A stretch of 64,000 bases of DNA, from positions 1,909,501 to 1,973,500 of the forward strand of contig NZ_CP038255.1 of assembly GCF_004564135.1 (NCBI RefSeq), written 5' to 3'. The notes beneath the pieces are model-generated. The model was not told the DNA's origin. It was given only the letters and a program-made list of their open reading frames with translations, and ran no database searches. Positions 36,091 to 45,535 of this stretch are shown here, in pieces (the stretch's first letter is position 1; each line of letters opens with the position of its first letter). Source of the DNA: Terasakiella sp. SH-1 (GTDB taxonomy: Bacteria > Pseudomonadota > Alphaproteobacteria > Rhodospirillales > Terasakiellaceae). Made by a program: the position numbers and the translations under genes.

Positions 36091-36471
36091 CTACCCCATC
36101 ACGCGTTCAATTTTTTCCAGTAAGGCATCAGTTTTAAAAGGCTTGATCAAATAACTGGATGCCCCGGCCTTTTTGGTTTGATGGACAATTTCCTGGCGTT
36201 TTTCAGCAGAAATAATAATCACGGGAAGCTGTTCCAGCTGTTCATCCGCCCGAATGGCATTCAGCAATTCTGTCCCTGACATAGGTTCCATATTCCAGTC
36301 AGTGATCACTAGATCGCATTCACCTTTTCGGACCTCTTCCAACGCAAGCTCAGCAGAATTGAATTCCTGCACATTTTCAAAACCCAAAATTTCCAATTGT
36401 GAGGCAATTGCCAAGGTCATGACTTCATAATCATCGACAATGATAATTTTAGAATCTTTATCAACCGCCAT
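36091..36471 (-). CDS. CheY-like single-domain response regulator
   Basis: A 126-residue receiver with no output domain. IIIVDDYEVMTLAI carries the acidic pair, Asp58 in LVITDWNMEPMSG is the phospho-acceptor, then the Ser and Lys of IISAEK and LIKPFKTD. A strong GAGGGAG lies before the ATG. CheY-like proteins control flagellar motors or relay phosphate; no chemotaxis kinase is adjacent. Confidence 0.92.
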   Translation of the reverse strand: MAVDKDSKIIIVDDYEVMTLAIASQLEILGFENVQEFNSAELALEEVRKGECDLVITDWNMEPMSGTELLNAIRADEQLEQLPVIIISAEKRQEIVHQTKKAGASSYLIKPFKTDALLEKIERVMG

Positions 36472-36644
36472 TTAACTCCCTCAAGTCCCTAGAAATAATC
36501 TTTTTAGTTTAAATACATACATTATTTTTACCACAAATAAGATTGAAACACGAGATCAAACCACGCCTTGTGTATTGCAGTCTTGTTACATTTCACCCCA
36601 GTTTAGAGTCGACCCTTCCCCAAGAACGCGATACATATGCCTGC

Positions 36645-37754
36645 ATGAACAAAGAACTTAATATAGAAATTTTTCTGGTTGCCGTCCCCGGTCTGGAAGA
36701 TGCCTTGCTCAATGAAACCCGTGCACACGGATTTCGCAGTCCAAAGCGCAGCAAAGGCGGCATTACAATTGAAGGACGCTGGCATGATGTGTGGCGTGCC
36801 AATCTTGTCTTGCGCGGTGCCAGCAAGGTTTTGGCCCGTATCGGTTCGTTTCGCGCCATGCATCTGGCACAGCTGGATAAACGGGCGCGTAAATTTAACT
36901 GGTCCGATTTCCTGCGCCCGGATGTGCCTGTGCGCATTGAAGTTAGCTGTAAAAAATCCAAGATCTATCATCAAAAAGCCGCAGCCCAACGCATAGAGCG
37001 CGCCATCACAGAAGAACTCGGCGCGCCTGTTTCTGCGGAAGCTGAGATTTGCATCAAAGTGCGCATCCTTGAAGACCTCTGCACCATCAGCATTGATACC
37101 TCCGGTGAGGGCCTGCATAAACGCGGTCATAAAGAGGCCCTGAACAAAGCCCCCATGCGCGAAACATTGGCTTCCCTGATCCTGCGCCAATGTGGCTTTG
37201 ATGGAAGTGAGCCCGTCATTGATCCCATGTGCGGGTCCGGCACCTTTGTGATGGAAGCCGCTGAAATGGCAAGCCAACTGGCGCCGGGGCGCAGTCGTAG
37301 CTTTGCCTTTGAACAGCTTGTCACCTTTGATCCGGCCCGCTGGCATGAGATCAAAGACAAACAAACCTCTCTACAACCATCTGTACATTTTTACGGGTTT
37401 GATCGCGATGGCGGGGCCATTCAACGCAGCCAAGCCAATGCAAAACGTGCAGGCATCACGGAAAGCTGCACCTTTACCCGTCAAACCATCAGCCAACTCA
37501 AAGCCCCCGACGGGCCAAAAGGGCTCATCGTCATCAATCCCCCTTATGGCGTACGTATTGGCGAGGTCAAGAAGCTTTTCCCGCTCTATCAATCCTTAGG
37601 CAATAAGTTAAAAGATGGGTTCTCTGGCTGGCGTGTCGGGATTGTCACCAATTCAGATAAACTGGCCAAAGCAACCGGACTGAAATTTAACAACACCAAA
37701 ACCGCCTTTTCCCATGGCGGGATACGTGTCACGCTCTATCAGGCTGAGCTTTAG
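36645..37754 (+). CDS. THUMP-domain class I rRNA methyltransferase (RlmL/RlmK-like)
   Basis: A 369-residue protein with an N-terminal ferredoxin-like/THUMP RNA-binding part (about 10-155; IFLVAVPGLEDALLNETRAHGF) and a C-terminal Rossmann methyltransferase (UPF0020; PMCGSGTFVMEAAEMA, and catalytic INPPYGVRIGE). It is expected to methylate a guanine N2 in 23S rRNA. ATG 36645 fits family starts; there is no clear ribosome site, and upstream codons are in frame. It overlaps the convergent CXXCW gene by four bases. Confidence 0.87.
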   Translation: MNKELNIEIFLVAVPGLEDALLNETRAHGFRSPKRSKGGITIEGRWHDVWRANLVLRGASKVLARIGSFRAMHLAQLDKRARKFNWSDFLRPDVPVRIEVSCKKSKIYHQKAAAQRIERAITEELGAPVSAEAEICIKVRILEDLCTISIDTSGEGLHKRGHKEALNKAPMRETLASLILRQCGFDGSEPVIDPMCGSGTFVMEAAEMASQLAPGRSRSFAFEQLVTFDPARWHEIKDKQTSLQPSVHFYGFDRDGGAIQRSQANAKRAGITESCTFTRQTISQLKAPDGPKGLIVINPPYGVRIGEVKKLFPLYQSLGNKLKDGFSGWRVGIVTNSDKLAKATGLKFNNTKTAFSHGGIRVTLYQAEL

Positions 37755-38287
37755 GACTTATGAGGATGTGGCCGTATAGGGACAAGTTTATAGCCGTTTT
37801 CAGCCCAGCCCTCTGTGCCTGCTGGAAACCAATATACTTTCCCATATCCCAGTAAGCTTGCCCGTTTGACCGCATTCCACGACATCCAGCAGTCCTTTAA
37901 GCAAAAAAAGACCAAGGGTTGCTGTTGATCACCTTTGCTAAAAGTCTCTAGCCCCTGTTTAAAATAAGCCTTCTGTTTTGGCGTTAAGGCCCCACGGCCC
38001 ACATCCGGCAACCATTGACTGTTGGGAATGCTTCTACGTGGGCGAATCGTCAACCAGTCCCCATCAATCCCATCGGTTAAAAAACCATTTGCACTGATAA
38101 CATCAATGAAAACAGCCTGCCCCTTTTCGTGCATAGCCTGTGCCTGTTCCACACTCAGCACTTGCCCCCCCGGCACACGATCAGGCACAGGGGCCTTATA
38201 ACGGTTCATGCGAAACCCATCAGGCAAGGGCACTGTGGCAACACAGGCAGAAACCATCAAAGTAAAAACGAGAACCAGCCTTTTCAT
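37751..38287 (-). CDS. PQQ-associated CXXCW rhodanese-like lipoprotein
   Basis: A 178-residue exported protein. A short signal ends in SAC (Cys15), suggesting a lipoprotein. The rhodanese-like fold carries FFCLKDCWMSW, so Cys129-x-x-x-Cys133-Trp134; the family name CXXCW describes a slightly different count, and the sequence reads C-L-K-D-C-W. Members occur only with PQQ alcohol dehydrogenase loci. The role is unknown, possibly redox or metal handling. It is the last gene of the five-gene minus-strand operon and overlaps the permease gene by four bases. Confidence 0.83.
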   Translation of the reverse strand: MKRLVLVFTLMVSACVATVPLPDGFRMNRYKAPVPDRVPGGQVLSVEQAQAMHEKGQAVFIDVISANGFLTDGIDGDWLTIRPRRSIPNSQWLPDVGRGALTPKQKAYFKQGLETFSKGDQQQPLVFFCLKDCWMSWNAVKRASLLGYGKVYWFPAGTEGWAENGYKLVPIRPHPHKS

Positions 38288-39081
38288 TTTTTGCCCCCTT
38301 TCTGCATCAACCCCTTCGCCGGGTCATAGCCAATAATGGCAATGACAATAAACAATAGGGTCGCAGCACAAGTAATACCCAATGCCTCAGGGTTAAATTT
38401 ACCATAAAGGGCAAAGCGGATCATCTCCACCGCATAGGTAAAAGGATTGACGTGACAGATTTGCACCAGAAACTCACTGGATTCTGCAATTTTCCATAAC
38501 GGATACAGGGCAGAAGACAGAAAGAACATGGGGAAAATGACAAAATTCATAATCCCGGCGAAATTCTCCAGCTGCTTGACCCAGGAAGACAGCACCATCC
38601 CCAAGGCCCCCAACATGACACCGGTTACAATCAACACCGGGAAAATGCGCACATACCCATCCAGCGGCAATTCAATTCCAAAAGAAAACGCAATTGCCAG
38701 AAAGACATAGACTTGCAAGATGGAAACCAGTGCCCCGGCGATCAGTTTGCTTGATAACAAAAACCAGCGCGGCATGGGGGATGTCATCAGCACCCGCATA
38801 CTCCCCATTTCCCGGTCATACACCATGGAAAGGGAGCTTTGCATGCCATTAAACAACTGGATCATCCCCAACAGGCCGGGGATAATATAAACCTCATAGG
38901 TGATATAGGTTTCATAAGGCGGGATGATCGAAACCCCAAGCGCAGCACGAAACCCTGCGGCAAACACAAACAGCCACATCAAAGGGCGTACAAGGGCGGC
39001 AAAAAACCGCTCACGCTGTTGTAAAAAACGCAATAACTCGCGTGTCACCACCCCTGAAAAACAGACCCAATATTGGTTCAT
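38284..39081 (-). CDS. ABC transporter permease, PQQ alcohol dehydrogenase-associated
   Basis: A 265-residue ABC-2-type permease with six spans, consistent with the PedC-like family that accompanies PQQ alcohol dehydrogenases. It starts MNQYWVCFSGVVTRELLRFLQQRERFFAALVRPLMW (partial) and has DREMGSMRVLMTSPMPRWFLLSSKL. Overlaps of four bases on both sides show tight coupling. It pairs with the adjacent ATPase and probably exports an unknown compound. Confidence 0.88.
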   Translation of the reverse strand: MNQYWVCFSGVVTRELLRFLQQRERFFAALVRPLMWLFVFAAGFRAALGVSIIPPYETYITYEVYIIPGLLGMIQLFNGMQSSLSMVYDREMGSMRVLMTSPMPRWFLLSSKLIAGALVSILQVYVFLAIAFSFGIELPLDGYVRIFPVLIVTGVMLGALGMVLSSWVKQLENFAGIMNFVIFPMFFLSSALYPLWKIAESSEFLVQICHVNPFTYAVEMIRFALYGKFNPEALGITCAATLLFIVIAIIGYDPAKGLMQKGGKK

Positions 39082-39824
39082 AAGGCCCCCTTGTCTTGCG
39101 TAAAATTCACAAAGGCAGCTTCCACAGAGCCATATTCACCACAAAGCTGTTCAACTGAATTTGTGGTTTTAATCTCCCCCTGATGCAGGATCACCACATC
39201 ATCGCCCATTGCAATTTCATCAATCAAATGGGTTGCCCATAAAACGGCGATATTGTCATCGCGACAAAGCTGATGGACATGTTCCACAATATTTTTGCGT
39301 GTAGGCACATCCAGCCCGACGGTAGCTTCATCAAGGAGTAGGATTTCCGGTTTATGCAGCAAGGCACGTGCGATCTCCACCCGGCGTTTATGCCCCCCAT
39401 TCAGCTGGCGGACCTTTTCATGGCGACGTTCAAACATATCAAGGCGAGTGAGTTCCTTTTCAATCCGCTCATTGGTTTCTTTGCGCGCCAAACCATGAAG
39501 AGAAGCTGCATATTTCAGGTTTTGCACAACAGTTAGGTCCAAATCCAGCGTGGTTTGCTGGAACACCACCCCAATCCTGGCCAATGCCGAACGGGTCTGC
39601 TTGCTGATATCCACCCCATCAATACACAGGCGACCTTCCTGCGCAGAAATCAGAGCTGTTGCAATCGAAAACAGGGTGGATTTCCCCGCCCCATTGGGAC
39701 CGAGTAATGCCGTCACCCTGCCCTTTTGCAAATCAAAACTGATTGAACGCAAAGCGGCCTTCCCATTCCCGTAAGAATAGGAAAGCCCCTCTACCTGAAA
39801 TACAGACCCGTTTTTTTGTGTCAT
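39078..39824 (-). CDS. ABC transporter ATP-binding protein, PQQ-associated
   Basis: A 248-residue ATPase with Walker A GPNGAGKST, signature LNGGHKRRVEIARALL (a variant of LSGGQ), and Walker B ILLLDEATVGLD. Domain order and neighbours match the ABC set of Ped-type alcohol oxidation loci. It overlaps the permease gene by four bases and abuts the propeller gene. Confidence 0.9.
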   Translation of the reverse strand: MTQKNGSVFQVEGLSYSYGNGKAALRSISFDLQKGRVTALLGPNGAGKSTLFSIATALISAQEGRLCIDGVDISKQTRSALARIGVVFQQTTLDLDLTVVQNLKYAASLHGLARKETNERIEKELTRLDMFERRHEKVRQLNGGHKRRVEIARALLHKPEILLLDEATVGLDVPTRKNIVEHVHQLCRDDNIAVLWATHLIDEIAMGDDVVILHQGEIKTTNSVEQLCGEYGSVEAAFVNFTQDKGAL

Positions 39825-40790
39825 TTACGGCTTCACCGCCACACCCCAAGGGTAGCGCCCAACTTTAACAGACTTAATCGCCTTGAGCGTATCCACATCC
39901 ACCAATGAGATATCCCCGCTAACCCCATTGGTGGTCAGCAATTGTTTTTCACCGGGCAGGAATTCCATATGCCAGACCCGACGGCCTACAAGGATATATT
40001 TTTCCACCTCAAAAGTCTTGCGGTTGACCACAGCCACATGGTTTGCCGGGCCAAGCGCGATAAAGGCATATTTGCCATCAGATGTCAGGCGCATGCCCAC
40101 AGGCTGCACGCGGTCTTGGTGAATGCCCTTGATGGCAAACTTAATCTTTTTCTTAATGGTGAAATTTTCCGTCTCAATCACAGAGACCGTCCCACCGATT
40201 TCAGAAGATGCCCACAACAGGCTGTCATCCTGTTCAAACACGGCATAACGCGGGCGTTGGTCAACCAGTGTATTTTCAAACAGCTCATTTTTCGCTGTAT
40301 CAATCCAATGGACCATATTGGTGGTTTCTGATGTGGTAATCGCCCATTTACCATGATGGCTAACGGCCATACCTTCTGGTTCCACCCCCACATCAATCTG
40401 GGCCAGAACCTCAGAACTTTCCACATCCACCACGGTTGTCAGCGCATCATCTTCATTAGCGATATAAAGGCGGCGGTTATCTGGATGCAGTGCAAACAAT
40501 TCCGGGTCCGCCCCTGAGGGCAATTCCCCAATTTTCTTTTCCGTTGCCGTATCATAAACTTCCACCGTGTCATCATCAGATGTACAGATGAACAGCTTTT
40601 TATTATCCTTGCTTAAAATAATCCCGCGCGGGCGTTGACCAACTTCGATTGTGCGCACCACTTCCATGGTTTTACTATCCAAAATGGAAACCGTATCGTC
40701 TTTTTCGTTAGAGACATAAATGGTCGCCGCCGTTGCCATGGTAGAGGCCATCAAGGTAGCACTAAAAGCGGATAAAAAGAGTTTCTTCAT
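39825..40790 (-). CDS. YVTN beta-propeller protein, PQQ-associated
   Basis: A 321-residue secreted protein with a signal peptide (about 1-21) and about seven YVTN repeats (for example IYVSNEKDDTVSILDSKTMEVVRTIEVGQRPRGI). Propeller proteins of this family are found only in PQQ alcohol dehydrogenase loci; the activity is unknown. It overlaps the binding protein gene by four bases. Confidence 0.88.
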   Translation of the reverse strand: MKKLFLSAFSATLMASTMATAATIYVSNEKDDTVSILDSKTMEVVRTIEVGQRPRGIILSKDNKKLFICTSDDDTVEVYDTATEKKIGELPSGADPELFALHPDNRRLYIANEDDALTTVVDVESSEVLAQIDVGVEPEGMAVSHHGKWAITTSETTNMVHWIDTAKNELFENTLVDQRPRYAVFEQDDSLLWASSEIGGTVSVIETENFTIKKKIKFAIKGIHQDRVQPVGMRLTSDGKYAFIALGPANHVAVVNRKTFEVEKYILVGRRVWHMEFLPGEKQLLTTNGVSGDISLVDVDTLKAIKSVKVGRYPWGVAVKP

Positions 40791-41965
40791 TGTGATGAAT
40801 CCATTTTACAAGTCGTTTCCGGCTGATCAAAGCCAAGGGTATCAAGTTCATTTGATTGATGCATAAAGCCTTCCAGCGGCGGTTGTGCCACCAGCGAACG
40901 CGCAGCCGTCACCGCAACAGGTTGGCGCAATTGCCCACTCCAGCTGCGATAAGACAGTTTACGCCCCTTAAAGGCTGCCAGTTCAAATTCCGATCCACGG
41001 ATATAGGCATTGAGTGTTTTATAATCGTTTGATTTGGTGCGCGTTGCCGCCTCACCAATCGTGCGCACCGCCGCCCAGGCCGCATAATCACGCCCGATCA
41101 TGCGGCGTTTGGCTTTTTTATAAAAACGTTTTTGAAGCTGGGCTGCGCCCCATTGTTCCACCGTCCAGTACCAGGCCGTGGGAAATAAACCTTGCGTGCC
41201 AGCCACCGGGCGCGGATCAAAGGTGCGATACATCATATATTCCCCAAAATCGCCCAACTCATCAGCCACCATCAACACATCATAGTCTTTGCCTTGCGTT
41301 AAAAGCGGGACTTCGGCCTGGGCCGTGCGTCGTGCATCACGTCCGCCATCCCATTTCTTATCGACAACAATCTTGGCACCAAATTTTTTGGCAGAACGTT
41401 TCAAGGAGGCTGCAAACAGCTGATCGCCTTCGCGCTGCCCGGCAATCAAAAACCATTTATTCCAGCGTTTCTTGACCAGATATTGCGTCAAGGCATCGGT
41501 TAACATGGCACGGGAAGGAATGGTATGCAGGACGCGTTTGTCACAAGCATTCTGGCGTAAATCATTGGCCTGTGCCTGCACATTAAAGAACAGAACATCT
41601 GTCTCTTTTACCCCGTCCACAACCTTCTTGAAAACCTTGGCAGGCAGGTCAAGGATCAGCAGTTTATGACCTTTGTCGATCATCGCTTTTACCGCAGCAA
41701 CCGCATCTTCATCTTCGCGCAGGCGGGCATCTTCCACACTGAAAGACTGCTTTAAAAAGCGCCCTGTCGTGTTGTTATCTTTCAGGGCAACCTTCACCCC
41801 TTGCCACCCCAGATCATCAGGGCGTTCTTCAATATTGGAGAGAACCGGCGGCATTTCCATTTCCTGCGAAACATAAGCCATCCGGATATCTAACTTATCC
41901 TGTGCCCATGCACTGCTTACCATGGTTAGAAACAGGGCCAAAGCCCCACTTAATAAAGAACGCAT
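40787..41965 (-). CDS. Periplasmic ABC substrate-binding protein, PQQ-associated
   Basis: A 392-residue exported protein (signal to about residue 21, SSAWA) resembling branched-chain amino acid-type binding proteins, with IRMAYVSQEMEMPPVLSNIEERPDDLG and LVKKRWNKWFLIAGQREGDQLFAASLKRS. It is the first gene of the minus operon, with GAGGAC upstream. The ligand is unknown. The permease and ATPase here are of the ABC-2 export type, so the pairing of a binding-protein-like gene is odd and it may be a sensor or chaperone. Confidence 0.85.
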   Translation of the reverse strand: MRSLLSGALALFLTMVSSAWAQDKLDIRMAYVSQEMEMPPVLSNIEERPDDLGWQGVKVALKDNNTTGRFLKQSFSVEDARLREDEDAVAAVKAMIDKGHKLLILDLPAKVFKKVVDGVKETDVLFFNVQAQANDLRQNACDKRVLHTIPSRAMLTDALTQYLVKKRWNKWFLIAGQREGDQLFAASLKRSAKKFGAKIVVDKKWDGGRDARRTAQAEVPLLTQGKDYDVLMVADELGDFGEYMMYRTFDPRPVAGTQGLFPTAWYWTVEQWGAAQLQKRFYKKAKRRMIGRDYAAWAAVRTIGEAATRTKSNDYKTLNAYIRGSEFELAAFKGRKLSYRSWSGQLRQPVAVTAARSLVAQPPLEGFMHQSNELDTLGFDQPETTCKMDSSQ

Positions 41966-42114
41966 TAGGTCCTCAAATTTACAACTTTCATTTCAGCTAT
42001 TAGAGCAACGCATGACAGACCCTACAACTCTACCTTTGTCGAATGGAACCATACAAACCATCTTGATAAAGTTTGTGAAAATGAAATAACTAACTTTGAA
42101 AACAGGACTCAGAT
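41966..42114. promoter_or_regulatory. Divergent promoter region of the two quinoprotein operons
   Basis: The 149-bp gap between start codons contains TTTGTCGAAT at 42035-42044, related to AAAGTCGAAT sites found before two other genes of the cluster, and GAAATGAAA-like motifs in inverted orientation near 41990 and 42080. I could not settle on -35/-10 hexamers. Confidence 0.45.
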
Positions 42115-42558
42115 ATGTTTGTCAAAAAACGCCTTCTTTCTTTTGCTGCCGCCTTCACACTGGGTGCCGTCGCCCTGACTTCCATGGCTGATGCCAAAGG
42201 TTATCTGGCACGTAAATCCGTTGAACTGCCCGATCTGGTTCTGGGCACAGATGAAGCGGGCTATCAGGTCAGCACAAAGGAATATAACCTGGAAACAGGC
42301 AAGTCCTATGCGCTTAAAATCATCAGCTCCGGACGTAAAGAATATGCGATGACAGGCGATGATTTCTTCAACTTCATCTGGCTGCGCAAAGTCGAAGCAG
42401 GTGGTATGGAAATTAAGGCCACACATCTTTATGAACTGGAATTTGAAGATGAAGGCGAAGCTGAAATTTACTTCGTGCCGATCAAGCCGGGTAAATACAT
42501 CCTCAAGGCTGAAGGTCTTGAAGCAAAAGGTACATTCACAACAATCAATGTGAAATAA
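42115..42558 (+). CDS. Small secreted protein, cupredoxin-like, first gene of the plus quinoprotein operon
   Basis: A 147-residue protein with a signal peptide (to about 26, SMADA). The mature part is beta-rich and has a plastocyanin-like pattern (YNLETGKSYALKIISSGRKEYAMTGDDFF, EIYFVPIKPGKYILKAEGLEAKG), but the usual copper ligands are incomplete. I do not know the family. Because it sits first in a PQQ dehydrogenase operon without a cytochrome, it might carry electrons or metal. This is inference. Confidence 0.7.
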   Translation: MFVKKRLLSFAAAFTLGAVALTSMADAKGYLARKSVELPDLVLGTDEAGYQVSTKEYNLETGKSYALKIISSGRKEYAMTGDDFFNFIWLRKVEAGGMEIKATHLYELEFEDEGEAEIYFVPIKPGKYILKAEGLEAKGTFTTINVK

Positions 42559-42866
42559 TGCCAAAACGTTTCACGGCCCTCATCACAGCAGCCTTACTTG
42601 CCTGCCTCCCTTCCATATCTGAGGCAGGCAGTATTGTGGTGCACAATAACTCAGCCCATAAGATCAAGGTGGCCTCTATTGGGGGCAGTGGAACTGTTGA
42701 GCCAAACAGCAGCAAGACCATTGACTTCAAAAACGAAGAAAATGGCGCAGATATTAACATCTGGTGGCTTAAGAACGCACGGGAACTCTGCCAAATCTAC
42801 ACCCCATGGGACCGCACCATCCGGGTGAGTGGGAAATACACCATTGCCTGCCTTTCCAGAAATTGA
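42558..42866 (+). CDS. Small secreted protein in the quinoprotein operon
   Basis: A 102-residue protein with a signal (to about 23, SEAGS) and a short beta-rich mature domain containing NIWWLKNARELCQIYTPWDRTIRV and two Cys (about 78 and 98) that could pair. The start overlaps the previous stop by one base (TAATG), so it is coupled. Function unknown; specific to this context as far as I can tell. Confidence 0.68.
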   Translation: MPKRFTALITAALLACLPSISEAGSIVVHNNSAHKIKVASIGGSGTVEPNSSKTIDFKNEENGADINIWWLKNARELCQIYTPWDRTIRVSGKYTIACLSRN

Positions 42867-42888
42867 ATAACTCGTCCGAAAGTCGAAT

Positions 42889-43818
42889 ATGAAAAGTTTT
42901 TTGCACGTGCTAACTTCAAATCATCGAGCAGCTAAAATCCCTAACCGTTCGATCTATGACGTCACAAGTTTTTTGACACTCATAGCCTCCCTGTTAATAC
43001 TTGTATGCGCAAGTCCACGCGTTGGGCTTGCGCTTTCTTTTGATGAAATTCAGGATAAAGGCGAAATCATCATCGCCGTTTACCGCGACTTCCCACCCTT
43101 TTCCTATAAAGAAAAAGGTAAGATGAAAGGCGTGGATGTGGATATCGCTAAACATATCGCCCAAAAACTTGATGTACGCCTCAACCTAATTGAACAAACA
43201 GCCGATGAAAGCGTCGATGATGATTTGCGCAATGCCGTCTGGAAAGGCCATTATCTAGGAGGGCTTGTAGCTGATGTGATGCTGCATGTGCCTTATGACA
43301 GCCAGCTTGCCAAACGTAACGACCTTGTGGTGCTGTTTGGCCCCTATTATCGCGAAGACATGGTACTGGCTCGTGATATCAAAAAGGTCGGCAAGGATGC
43401 TACACTGGCCGTGTACCGTTATGAAAAAATCGGGGTGGAGCTGGATTCACTGGCTGATATGTATCTGTCCGGGGCCTTTGGTGGCACTATTCGCAAGAAT
43501 TTAGTCCATTACACCACGACCTATAAAGCGGCTGATCACATGATTGCCGGGGAAACTCACGGGCTAATGGGACCACGCAGCCTTGTAGAAGGCGCTATTG
43601 GTTCCCATAAAGATAAATATGATATCGGCAAAGTCCCCACACCGGGCCTGATCAAGGATAACTGGCTGATTGGAGCCGCTATTAAAAACACCTACCGCCA
43701 ATTAGGGTACGCCGTGGGCGACATCATCGGTGAGATGGTGCGCAGCGGCAAGATCAAAGAAATCTTTGAAAAGCATGGATTGAGCTACACCCCGCCACCA
43801 GACAGTTTTTACAATTAA
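42889..43818 (+). CDS. Quinoprotein dehydrogenase-associated solute-binding-like protein (XoxJ/MoxJ type)
   Basis: A 309-residue exported protein (hydrophobic segment about 27-45) of the periplasmic amino acid-binding fold. KGEIIIAVYRDFPPFSYKEKGKMKGVDVDIAKHIAQKL is typical. Members encoded with quinoprotein dehydrogenases are thought to help maturation of the enzyme rather than transport. The 5' side carries AAAGTCGAAT right against the ATG, and the SoxYZ-like gene follows at eight bases. Confidence 0.85.
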   Translation: MKSFLHVLTSNHRAAKIPNRSIYDVTSFLTLIASLLILVCASPRVGLALSFDEIQDKGEIIIAVYRDFPPFSYKEKGKMKGVDVDIAKHIAQKLDVRLNLIEQTADESVDDDLRNAVWKGHYLGGLVADVMLHVPYDSQLAKRNDLVVLFGPYYREDMVLARDIKKVGKDATLAVYRYEKIGVELDSLADMYLSGAFGGTIRKNLVHYTTTYKAADHMIAGETHGLMGPRSLVEGAIGSHKDKYDIGKVPTPGLIKDNWLIGAAIKNTYRQLGYAVGDIIGEMVRSGKIKEIFEKHGLSYTPPPDSFYN

Positions 43819-43826
43819 GGAATCGT

Positions 43827-44597
43827 GTGATGAAACGCTTTCTTGCCAGCACCATCATAAGCCTTTGTGCCCTCAGTCATGCCCATGCAGGCTCTATCCC
43901 CAAAGACCCCTGGCAATCACCCATGTGGGAATATTTGGCAGCCGAAACCTTTGGCAAAACCGCTGATATCCGTGTGGATGAACGCATAAAGATCTATGCG
44001 CCCTTAAATGCTGAAAGCAATTTCACCGTACCCGTCTCTGTGGATGCCAGTGGGATCAAAGGGGTGGAAGAGATTGTGCTTTTGACCGACCTCAACCCCT
44101 TCCCCATTGCCGCACGTTTTTATCCAAAATCGGCCAAAGCCTATTTCGCCACGCAGGTGAAGCTTAATGAAGGCAGCGTCATTCACGCGGTTGCCAAACT
44201 GCCAGATGGCAGCTGGGCCATGAGCGGGACATTTGTCTGGGCCCAAGGTGGGGGCTGTGCGGCCCCCAGTGTGCAAATGGCATCCTCAGACTGGTCTGAT
44301 CATTTACTGGAAGTTCAGGCCAAGGTCTGGCCGACAGATGATAATCACAACCGCCTGCGCCTGCGTATTCGCCACCCGATGGATACGGGCCTCTCGGGCA
44401 ATGTGGCGACCTTCATTTTAGAAGAGGTCAATGTCTATGATGCAGAAGAAAACCTGCTGACCCGATTTGAACCGAAAGAACCCATCAGTGAAGACCCGAT
44501 CTTTACTTTTGAGCTGCCAAAAACAACGGGCAACCTGCGCATCACCGGGCGCGATAACAATGGCAATGAATTTGATGTGAAGGTGGCAACACAATGA
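43827..44597 (+). CDS. Quinoprotein dehydrogenase-associated SoxYZ-like carrier
   Basis: A 256-residue exported fused SoxY/SoxZ-like protein. The signal ends near 22 (HAHAG). SoxY-like part: FTVPVSVDASGIKGVEEIVLLTDLNPFPIAARFYPKSAKAYFATQVKLNEG; the Cys in GGGCAAPS lies before a SoxZ-like half (LRLRIRHPMDTG). In Sox proteins a C-terminal Cys carries sulfur; the role here in a quinoprotein locus is unknown. AAGGAATCG precedes the ATG. Overlaps the hydrolase gene by four bases. Confidence 0.85.
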   Translation: MMKRFLASTIISLCALSHAHAGSIPKDPWQSPMWEYLAAETFGKTADIRVDERIKIYAPLNAESNFTVPVSVDASGIKGVEEIVLLTDLNPFPIAARFYPKSAKAYFATQVKLNEGSVIHAVAKLPDGSWAMSGTFVWAQGGGCAAPSVQMASSDWSDHLLEVQAKVWPTDDNHNRLRLRIRHPMDTGLSGNVATFILEEVNVYDAEENLLTRFEPKEPISEDPIFTFELPKTTGNLRITGRDNNGNEFDVKVATQ

Positions 44598-45535
44598 AAT
44601 TTCTCGGCGCACTGATTGCACTGTTTCTCTATTCACAAACGGGTCTAGCAAAGGAGTTAACCTACAACCTGACCCCGATAGAGGTCGCCAAAGATGTTTA
44701 TTTTTTCATGGGGGAAAAACAATATTTCAGCCGTGAGAACGGGGGGAACATTGTCAATACAGGCTTCATCATTGGCACAGATAGTGTGATCGTCATTGAT
44801 AGCGGCCCCTCTCTTCGCTATGGCAACGAAATGAAACGCGCCATTGGCAAAATCACGCCCAAACCTGTACGCCACCTGATTCTCACCCATCATCACCCGG
44901 ATCATTTTTTCGGTAACAGTGCCTTTGATGGGGCGGATATCTACGCCTTGCCAGAAACCCTTCAAGCCATGAAAACCGAAGGCGATGGCCTGTTGGAAAA
45001 TATGTTCCATATGGTCGGTGACTGGATGATGGATACAGAAATCAAACTGCCCAATAAAACGGTCAATGTCTCAAAAGCCAGCATGGCGGGGCGCAATTTA
45101 CGCTTTATCCCGCTGCAAGGTCATACGGTTGGGGATTTGGCCATTTTGGATGAACAAACAGGTACACTCTTTGCCGGTGATCTGGCTTTTTATGAACGCA
45201 CGGCCACCACGCCGCATGCCCATCTCCACGATTGGTATGCCTCCCTTGATATCTTAATGGACATTCCTTTTAAGACGGTTGTTCCCGGTCATGGCCCTAT
45301 TGACCGGGATGGGCGCTCCCTGCGTCAGACATTGGATTATCTGCAATGGCTGGAAACCGTCTTAAAAAACGCGGCACAAAACGGATTGGAAATGACAGAA
45401 GCCATGCGCCTTGATATCCCGGACCGTTTTCAACAGCTTGCCCTTCATCGCGATGAGTTTCAACGTTCTGTCTCGCACCTGTGGGCGGGCATTATGAAAG
45501 AAACCCTGCCCCTGCTTCCTTCTGAACTCGACTAA
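44594..45535 (+). CDS. Quinoprotein relay system zinc metallohydrolase
   Basis: A 313-residue exported metallo-beta-lactamase-fold hydrolase. The signal ends near 19. The zinc motif HHHPDHFFGN and downstream His in LQGHTVGD, Asp in LFAGDLAFY and His in VPGHGPI are all present. SoxH-like relatives accompany PQQ dehydrogenases; the substrate is unknown. The stop codon is within a perfect TCGACT/AGTCGA palindrome. Confidence 0.87.
   Translation: MKFLGALIALFLYSQTGLAKELTYNLTPIEVAKDVYFFMGEKQYFSRENGGNIVNTGFIIGTDSVIVIDSGPSLRYGNEMKRAIGKITPKPVRHLILTHHHPDHFFGNSAFDGADIYALPETLQAMKTEGDGLLENMFHMVGDWMMDTEIKLPNKTVNVSKASMAGRNLRFIPLQGHTVGDLAILDEQTGTLFAGDLAFYERTATTPHAHLHDWYASLDILMDIPFKTVVPGHGPIDRDGRSLRQTLDYLQWLETVLKNAAQNGLEMTEAMRLDIPDRFQQLALHRDEFQRSVSHLWAGIMKETLPLLPSELD

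Noticed and set aside
42115-42558. Calling the small secreted protein a copper cupredoxin
   Set aside because: The beta pattern is suggestive, but the His-Cys-His-Met copper ligands are not all present.
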